Of a stretch of 64,000 bases of DNA, positions 58,000 through 64,000 are shown in pieces (the stretch's first letter is position 1; the number at the start of each line of letters is the position of its first letter). The position numbers were made by a program, and so were the translations under genes. Location of the stretch: the NCBI GenBank assembly GCA_963843365.1, contig CAWJKG010000003.1, forward strand, positions 496,001 through 560,000, given 5' to 3'. The notes beneath the pieces were generated by a model. It was not told the DNA's origin. It was given only the letters and a program-made list of their open reading frames with translations, and made no database searches. The DNA is from Bog-473 sp963843365. GTDB taxonomy: Bacteria; Actinomycetota; Acidimicrobiia; Acidimicrobiales; RAAP-2.

Positions 58000-58857
58000 G
58001 CTATCCGTCCCTCGACACCCTGGCGCTGGAGCGGCGCGGGCCGGTCGGCTGGCTGATCAACAACCGGCCGGACCGGCTGAATGCGATGAACTCCCACATG
58101 CGCGACGAGTTCGAGGTCGGCGTGGAAGGCGCTCGACGCCGATCCCGAGGTGCGGGTCATCGTCCACACGGGCGAGGGGCGCGCCTTCCAGACCGGTGTC
58201 GACGTGATGGAGATCGCGGAGGACGGTATCGGTTTCGAGCGTTACCGCGAGTCGACCGAGAAGTTCGACTACCGGTTCACGGCCTGGCAGAACCACATAT
58301 GGAAGCCGGTGATCACGGCCGTCAACGGCCTGTGCGCGGGCGGAGGGTTCCACTGGGTGGCAGAGGCGGACATCGTAATCGCCGCCTCCGATGCCCAGTT
58401 CTTCGACCCGCACGTCTCGGTGGGCCAGGTGGTTGCGATGGAGGCCATCGGCCTGACCCGCAAGATCCCCTTCGAGGCGGTCATGCGGATGGCCCTCGTC
58501 GGACGGGGCGAGAGGCTCCCGGCCTCCCGCGCGCTGGCGCTGGGCATGGTCAGCCAGGTCGTGGACCCACCCGAGCGGCTGCGCGACGAGGCCCAGGCGC
58601 TGGCCGAGAAGATCGCCCAGAACTCGCCCGCCGCCATGGCGGCCACGAAACGCGCCTTGTGGGGTGCCCTCGAGGCGGGCTTGACCGACGCCTGCAAGGC
58701 CGGAGCCGCCGAGCTCGTCTCCATGTGGGGCCACCCGGATCAGGAGGAGGGCCCCCGCGCGTTCGCCGAGAAGCGCCCGCCGCGCTCGGCAACCACTGGC
58801 GGCCGATCCGGGGTGAGGCCGGCCGCCGAACGGGTGGCAGTGACGGAGGCGCGGTGA
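57996..58857 (+). CDS. Enoyl-CoA hydratase/isomerase family protein, second of a tandem pair (one frame break)
   Basis: SYPSLDTLALERRGPVGWLI begins at the GTG at 57996. After one break near 58125: MRVIVHTGEGRAFQTGVDVM, AVNGLCAGGGFHWVAEADIV and GLTRKIPFEAVMRMALVGRG. The C-terminal 80 residues equal those of the preceding gene almost exactly. It would hydrate or isomerise an enoyl-CoA. Both junctions are GTGA overlaps. If read without the break, this start would appear fused to the downstream ThDP-like protein; the middle of that reading is out of frame. Confidence 0.83.
58534..58776 (+). repeat. 243-bp direct repeat, copy 2 (in second hydratase)
   Basis: Partner of 57671-57913, 863 bp downstream and in the same orientation. 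Both copies encode the C-terminal helical region of the hydratases. Confidence 0.85.
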
Positions 58858-60182
58858 GCGATCCGACGGCCGGCGCGCTGCTCCGGCGTGTGCTCTCGGC
58901 CGCCGGAGTGGGCGCGGCCTACGGCCGCCCGCTGGCGGGTGTGCCCGTGCACCCGGTGCAGGACCCGGCGGTCGCCGTGCTGCTGGCCCACGCCCACCGG
59001 ACAGTCCACGGGCGCGGCGCCGTCGCCCACCTGGGTGGTGGTGCCGTGATCGTCCCCGGGGCGAGCCCCGAAGGCGGGCCCGCCCCGGCGCTGCCCGCCG
59101 CGGAGCTGCAGGTGGCGGAGGCGGGGCACCTGGCCGGTGTCGCCCCCGTCCTGGCGCGGGCCTTGGACGGTCCCGGTCTGTCGCTCCGGCTCGACCTCGA
59201 CCTTTCGCGTCGGGCACCGGTGGGACCTCTCGACCTGCCGGGCCCGTCCGAGGACTGGGTCGACGACGCGGAGGACGTGCTGCGTGCCGTCGGCGCGGGG
59301 GTGACGGTCGTCGTGCTCGCCGGCCCGGGTGTCGTGCGGGAGCAGGCCGTGGGGGGGCTCCGGGCCCTGGCGGCCGCGGGCCGTCTCGGTGTGGTGAACA
59401 CATGGGGGGCCAAGGGCGTGTTCCACTGGCGGAGCCGCCACCACTGGGCCACGGTCGGGTTGCAGGAGCGCGATCTGGAGCTGGCGGGGCTCGGGGCAGC
59501 CGGCCTGCTCCTCGTCACCGGCATCGACGAGCGCGAGGCGCCGCGGCGGCTCTGGGCGGGACGGCCCCATCACATCGTGCCGCCCGGCGCGCTCGGGCCG
59601 CTGTCCGAGCGCTGGCCCGCCGGGGGGTCCTTCGCCGAGCTCCCCGCGTTGCGCCAGGGCCTCGCCGCCGCGACCCAGGCCGGTTGGGCGGCGGTGACCC
59701 TGCCCCTCATGCCGACGCGGGTCACGCAGCACTACGCGTGGGTGCTGGGTGGCGGCGGGCTGGTGGCGGCCGACGCAGGCACCGCCGGCTACTGGGTGGC
59801 CCGGACCTTCGCCACGACCCGGCTCGGATCCGCCTCGGTGCCGGCGGCGCCGGTGTCGGGCTGGGCCGCCGCCTGTGCCCTCTGCGCGCGCATCACCTCG
59901 CCGTTGCGACCGGTCCTCGCCGTGGTCGACGACCCGTCGGCCGCGACCACGCAGGTGGTGCTGGACGCGGCAGCGGCCCTGGGCGTGCGCGTCGGCGTGG
60001 AGGCGTGGGTGCCCGACGGGCCCGCCCTTGCCCCCGAAGAGCATCTGACCCGCTTGGAGCAGCTGGCCGGTGGCGGCGGTGTGGGCTCGGTGCGGACCGA
60101 CCCGCGCCAGCTCGACGAGATGGTGGCCGTTGCCGGTCCCGTGCGCGCCTGGACGGATGATGCGGCCGGTCCGGTGGCCTGA
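58854..60182 (+). CDS. ThDP-enzyme-like protein lacking the usual cofactor motifs
   Basis: 442 residues. The N-terminal LLRRVLSAAGVGAAYGRPLA and the central domain (GVVNTWGAKGVFHWRSRHHW, then LLLVTGIDEREAPRRLW) follow the order of acetolactate-synthase-like ThDP proteins. The C-terminal domain (ADAGTAGYWVARTF, then PVLAVVDDPSAATTQ) lacks the GDG...N motif that holds the metal-diphosphate, and the catalytic Glu of the N-terminal domain is not evident. It may be a non-catalytic binding partner or use another chemistry. It is the last gene of the operon, joined by a GTGA overlap. Confidence 0.6.
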   Translation: MSDPTAGALLRRVLSAAGVGAAYGRPLAGVPVHPVQDPAVAVLLAHAHRTVHGRGAVAHLGGGAVIVPGASPEGGPAPALPAAELQVAEAGHLAGVAPVLARALDGPGLSLRLDLDLSRRAPVGPLDLPGPSEDWVDDAEDVLRAVGAGVTVVVLAGPGVVREQAVGGLRALAAAGRLGVVNTWGAKGVFHWRSRHHWATVGLQERDLELAGLGAAGLLLVTGIDEREAPRRLWAGRPHHIVPPGALGPLSERWPAGGSFAELPALRQGLAAATQAGWAAVTLPLMPTRVTQHYAWVLGGGGLVAADAGTAGYWVARTFATTRLGSASVPAAPVSGWAAACALCARITSPLRPVLAVVDDPSAATTQVVLDAAAALGVRVGVEAWVPDGPALAPEEHLTRLEQLAGGGGVGSVRTDPRQLDEMVAVAGPVRAWTDDAAGPVA

Positions 60183-60200
60183 ACCACCCGGTCAGCGGAA

Positions 60201-61496
60201 TCAGCTGGTCGGCGCAGGCCGGGCGGAGCCGCTCAGACTCTGGAAGTAGTCGCGGTCACTTTCGTCGGGCGGTCGGCCGACGTGGGTGACGGTGTCGACG
60301 TCGGCTGCCTCGCCCCGCAGCGCGGCGACGCTGCATCGCTCCTTCGGACGCCGGGCGAAGGGATCGAAGGAGAAGTGGTGCATGGCGTTGCGATGGGTGA
60401 TCTTGTCCACCACGTCGTCGTCCAAGCGAGCGAACAGCGCCTCGTTGACTTCGGGGCCGTCGGGCCAGGAGCTGTCCGAGTGCGGGTAGTCGGATTCCCA
60501 GCACACGTTGTCCACGTTGAAGTGGTCGAGCAGGCTTATGCCGACGGGGTCGTTGATGAAGCAGCAGAGCATCCGCTCCCGGAAGACGTCGGCCGGCCCG
60601 GAGCCCTCCGGGAAACGGTGCCCGGTCCATCCCGAGTGACGGTCTTGAATGTGCTCGGCCCGCTGCAGGAAGTACGGGATCCAGCCGATGTCGCCTTCCG
60701 TCAGGGAGAACCGCAGGTCGGGGAAGCGCCACCAGAAGTCCGCCCACATGAGGTCGCCCAGCGAGTAGGTCGATGCGGTTGACGAGAGGCTCATCGCCAC
60801 CGAGGGTGGGGCGTCGGGCGTGGTCCCGGCGGACTTCGAGGACGAGCCGACGTGGAGGCACAGGACGGTGGCGACGTCCGAGCAGGCGGCGAAACAGCGG
60901 GATCCCAGTGCCCCGAGTGGATGGACGGCATGTGCAGGGCCGCCGGGTTCTCCGAGAACGTCACGGCATGACAGCCCTTGTCGGCCAGCCGTCGCACCTC
61001 GGCGGCCGCCCTGTCGACGTCGAAGAGGGGCAGGATGCCGCACGGAATGAAGCGCTCGGGGTAGGCGGCGCACCACTCGTCGACGTGCCAGTCGTTGTAG
61101 GCCTTGATCATGACCTCGTTGACGGCACGGTCGGGCCCCTCGTTCAGCACCTGACCGGAGAACCCCGTCCAGTTGGGGAAGTTCAGCCCGGCCAGCTGGC
61201 CCCCGGCTGACATGTCGCGCACCCGCTCGTGCACGTCGTAACACCCGGGGCGCATGTCGGCGTAGCTCGACGGGTTCACGTTGAACATCTCACGGGGCTT
61301 GCCGGCCACCGCGTTGAGGCCGAGGTTGCGCCCCTTGCTTCTCGCCGTACCACCACTGCTGGAATCCGCGCTCGTCCGTGACGACCGCGGGGGCAAGGTC
61401 CCGGTACCGTTCGGGCACGTGGCCGTCGAACATGTCGGCCGGTTCCGCGATGTGGTCGTCCACGCTGATCAGGATCATGTCGTCAGCTCGTCGCAT
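60201..61496 (-). CDS. Amidohydrolase family 2 protein (two frame breaks)
   Basis: ILISVDDHIAEPADMFDGHV is the N-terminal metal region. After a break near 61335: LNAVAGKPREMFNVNPSSYA, RPGCYDVHERVRDMSAGG and YNDWHVDEWCAAYPERFIP. After another near 60900: VLCLHVGSSSKSAGTTPDAP, LTEGDIGWIPYFLQRAEH and ESDYPHSDSSWPDGPEV. It is closest to the protein at 48334. The ATG at 61496 has AAGGGAG upstream. Transcribed away from the window edge, after the CoA-transferase. Confidence 0.83.
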
Positions 61497-61556
61497 GCGT
61501 GCTCCCTTCGTCGCTGGTCGTCGCCCGGAGAAGTCCGAGCCCGGGGCGGACGCCCG

Positions 61557-63884
61557 TCACGAATCCACCAGTCGTTCGCCGATGACGCCGGCCTGGCGGA
61601 GTGCGGTCCTCTCCGAGGCGTCCACCCCCAGCGCGGCGAGGAGCTCGTCGTTGTGCTCGCCGAGGCTCGGCGAGGGCGAGCGGAGCCAGCGCGCGGTCCC
61701 CTGCAGGCGGAACGGCAGGGTGGGGACGAGGTGGCGTCCCGTGACGCGGTGCTCCTCGACCTCGAACAGGCCGCGGGCCTTGAGTTGCGGGTTGTCGACG
61801 ACATCACGCGCGGCAATGACGACCTCGGCCGGCACCCCGGCGGCCGACAGGAGGTCGACCACGTCGGTCGCGCTGCGGGTGGACGTCCACGCGTCGAGGT
61901 GCGCGTCGATCCGATCGTGGTGGTCCCGCCTTCCTGCATCGTCGGACAGGGCTGGAGCGTGGACCCACTCGGGGTCGCCGAGCACACCTGCCAGCGCACG
62001 CCACTGTGCGTCCGTCTGGACGCACAGGGCGACCCAGCTGTCGTCGCCCGCACAGGCGTAGAGACCCTGGGGCGCACCCTCGGGTCCGCGATTGCCCTCG
62101 CGGGCGAGGACGACTCCGCTTGCCGAGTACTCGACGAGCGCTTCCGCCGCGACGTTGAGTGCCGCTTCGACCATCACCGATTCCACCAGAATCCCTTCGC
62201 CCGTCGCGTCGCGGCGGGCGAGGCCGAGCAACGACGCCAGCACGGCGTGCATGCCGGCCACCGGGTCGCAGACACCGAGGATGAGCGTCGGGAGATCCTC
62301 GGGGAAGCCCGTGCGCCAGGTGAGGCCGGTGACCGCCTCCATTGTCTGCGCGAACCCGGTGCGGTCGCGCCACGGGCCGTCCAGCCCGAAGGCCGGCATC
62401 CGCACCATGACGAGGCGGCGATGCGCGGCATGCAGCGAATCCCAGTCGAGCCCGAATTGCTCCATGACCCGGGGCGTGAAGTTCTCGACGAGGAGGTCCG
62501 CCGTCGAGAGGAGGCGGTGGAAGAGCGCGCGCCCGTCCTCAGTGGCCAGGTCGAGTGTCAGGTCGCGCTTGGAGAGGTTGGCGGCGTGGAAGATCGGGCC
62601 CCATTCCCACCACTGATCGGCGGGCGGGCGCCGCACGCTGGTCAGGCGCATCGCATCCGGCCGGCGCGCCGACTCGATCTTCACCACGTCGGCACCCAGG
62701 GCCGCCAGGACATTGGTCGCCGAGGGTCCCGCCCACCAGGCCGTGCAGTCGACGACCCGGAGCCCGGCCAGGGGGAGCGCCACGTGCCGGTCACCGTCGG
62801 CCGTTGCCGGCCGGGGGGTGGCAGGCTCCCGCCACGGCGTGCCGTCGTGTTGTCCCACCTCCGGTACGGCGGCCGGGGGCCTCCGGGCCTGGCCCGCGAC
62901 GTGGTACGGCACCCGAGGCTGCACGAAGCGCCCGGAGGCGGATCGCTCGAAGACACCCCGGGCCACGAAGTGTTCGAACGAGAGGACGCCGGCAGGATCG
63001 AGGACGGGGGCGGCCGGAATGCGGAACGCTGACGCCTCTTCCAGAACCTCCGCGGTGGTCCGTTGACGCGTGTGCGCTCGCACGGCGGCGAGGAACTCGT
63101 CCCTCCGTGCGAAGCGCTTGGCGACCTGGGACAGCGCCGCGTCATCGAGGAGGTCGGGGCGTTCGATCATGACCAGGAAATCCTGGAACTGCTGCGCGCT
63201 GTTGGTGGTGACGACGAAGCAGCCGTCGCGGGTGGGTTCGACGGAGGGCACCTGGATGGTGCGGCCGGTCCCCTGCAGCGGTGGCCACCCTGTGAAGGAT
63301 GCAAAGAGTGAGGGATAGGTGACCAACGACACCGCCATGCAGTCGAGGATGGCGACGTCGATGTCCGCCCCGACCCCGTGCAGACGCGCGCCATGAAGTG
63401 CGGCCATCGTGGCCACCGCGGCATAGGTGCCGGCAACCCACTCGCCGACCCGTCCGCCGGCGGCAATCGGCTGTCCTTCGGGGACGCCGCGTTGTCCGGT
63501 CGACCCGCAGGCCGCCTGCAGGGTGAACTCCGACCATGGTCGTCCGACCCATGGCCCGCGGCGGCCGAACGGCGTGATGGTCGTGACCACGAGGCCCTCG
63601 TCGGCTTCCCGGAGGCCCTCCGCCCACCGCGTGTCGTCGCTGAGAACGACATCGGCCTCGCTCGCCAGCGATCCCACGGACGTCACCGACTGTTTCCCCG
63701 CGTTGAGGTATTCGAAGAGGGCCCCCGAGCCGGCCCGACGTGCCGGGTCTCCTTCCGCCGGTTCGACCTTCACGACGTCGGCGCCGGCATCAGCGAGGAT
63801 CTTCGTGCAGTAGGGCCCGGCAATCCCGCTGGTCCGGTCGAGGACGCGCACGCCGGCGAGGACGTCGTCGCCAGGGTCGGTCAC
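61557..63884 (-). CDS. CaiB/BaiF-type family III CoA-transferase, two fused copies
   Basis: 775 residues, two homologous halves in one intact frame. Half one: VRVLDRTSGIAGPYCTKILA, DVVKVEPAEGDPARR and DIDVAILDCMAVSLV with the Asp that carries the CoA anhydride. Half two: LRVVDCTAWWAGPSATNVLA, LGADVVKIESARRPDAMRL and GILVESVMVEAALNVAAEAL, where Glu stands at the Asp position, as is usual in second halves. It moves CoA between acids and so can activate the substrate without ATP. The GTG at 63884 overlaps the upstream stop. Upstream of the amidohydrolase by 60 bp. Confidence 0.9.
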   Translation of the reverse strand: MTDPGDDVLAGVRVLDRTSGIAGPYCTKILADAGADVVKVEPAEGDPARRAGSGALFEYLNAGKQSVTSVGSLASEADVVLSDDTRWAEGLREADEGLVVTTITPFGRRGPWVGRPWSEFTLQAACGSTGQRGVPEGQPIAAGGRVGEWVAGTYAAVATMAALHGARLHGVGADIDVAILDCMAVSLVTYPSLFASFTGWPPLQGTGRTIQVPSVEPTRDGCFVVTTNSAQQFQDFLVMIERPDLLDDAALSQVAKRFARRDEFLAAVRAHTRQRTTAEVLEEASAFRIPAAPVLDPAGVLSFEHFVARGVFERSASGRFVQPRVPYHVAGQARRPPAAVPEVGQHDGTPWREPATPRPATADGDRHVALPLAGLRVVDCTAWWAGPSATNVLAALGADVVKIESARRPDAMRLTSVRRPPADQWWEWGPIFHAANLSKRDLTLDLATEDGRALFHRLLSTADLLVENFTPRVMEQFGLDWDSLHAAHRRLVMVRMPAFGLDGPWRDRTGFAQTMEAVTGLTWRTGFPEDLPTLILGVCDPVAGMHAVLASLLGLARRDATGEGILVESVMVEAALNVAAEALVEYSASGVVLAREGNRGPEGAPQGLYACAGDDSWVALCVQTDAQWRALAGVLGDPEWVHAPALSDDAGRRDHHDRIDAHLDAWTSTRSATDVVDLLSAAGVPAEVVIAARDVVDNPQLKARGLFEVEEHRVTGRHLVPTLPFRLQGTARWLRSPSPSLGEHNDELLAALGVDASERTALRQAGVIGERLVDS

Positions 63885-64000
63885 GGTACGCCGCCGGACG
63901 GCGAGCCCGGACCGACGAGGAGCGCGACGGCGTCACTCATGGTGCGCCGCACATCGCCCATGGAACTGCGTCCGGAGGACCACGCCCGCAGGGAGCTGTC
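63881..64000 (-). CDS. 3' end of an unidentified gene, cut by the window edge
   Basis: An open frame enters from the right edge and ends in SLRAWSSGRSSMGDVRRTMS and then LLVGPGSPSGGVP, with a GTGA overlap with the CoA-transferase start. Only 39 residues are visible, too few to assign a family. The coupling suggests that it belongs to the same catabolic operon. Confidence 0.5.
   Translation of the reverse strand, partial: DSSLRAWSSGRSSMGDVRRTMSDAVALLVGPGSPSGGVP

Noticed and set aside
57996..60182. A single 728-residue hydratase-ThDP fusion protein
   Set aside because: Only the first 40 or so residues and the part after 58854 look like protein families; the middle is the hydratase gene read out of frame. 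One indel near 58125 explains it.

Overview
The window is GC-rich and reads as an actinobacterial chromosome, probably Acidimicrobiia or a close relative. This rests on protein style: a SpoIID/LytB-domain secreted protein ending in GYWLVASDGG-type repeats, GAF-ANTAR regulators, a WS/DGAT wax-ester synthase, a class F-like sortase and large sets of acyl-CoA catabolic genes. No marker gene fixes the taxon. Many genes carry one or more single-base frame breaks, while their family motifs continue in a neighbouring frame and the start/stop overlaps between genes are kept. I read most of these as uncorrected indels in the assembly, not as decayed genes, and give the reconstructed gene spans.

1-12.3 kb is core-like: two convergent GT4 glycosyltransferases (the first cut by the window edge), the SpoIID/LytB repeat protein, a HAD-IB phosphatase, an enoyl-CoA hydratase, a 1-Cys peroxiredoxin, an acyl-CoA ligase coupled to oligoribonuclease, dUTPase, a wax-ester/triacylglycerol synthase and a methyltransferase. 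A tRNA-Gly(GCC) lies at 12394-12465.

12.5-31 kb is patchy and accessory in character. Directly after the tRNA is a truncated copy of a winged-helix/ATPase regulator whose full copy starts 2.7 kb further on. Then come two methyltransferases, a membrane protein, an OsmC/flavoprotein pair, a secreted protein beside a striking inverted-repeat array, a sortase coupled to its probable wall-anchored Cys-repeat substrate, a divergent small winged-helix regulator, an ECF sigma/anti-sigma pair facing a secreted beta-propeller protein, two GAF-ANTAR proteins separated by a 28-bp tandem repeat, and a fatty acid desaturase.

30.5-64 kb is a dense catabolic region: cupin, alpha/beta hydrolase, solute-binding protein, SDR, cytochrome P450, two related Rieske oxygenases, an acetoacetate-decarboxylase-like protein, four amidohydrolase-2 proteins (three close paralogues), several enoyl-CoA hydratases, three acyl-CoA ligases in the whole window (two here), an acyl-CoA dehydrogenase, a MaoC-like hydratase, a degenerate ThDP-fold protein, a two-domain CaiB-type CoA-transferase, a Liv-type ABC importer and a GntR/FCD regulator. 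Together these suggest import, oxygenation, CoA activation and beta-oxidation-like breakdown of a cyclic or branched carboxylic compound. The substrate cannot be read from sequence. AT-rich palindromic promoter-like sites recur upstream of these units and may define one regulon.
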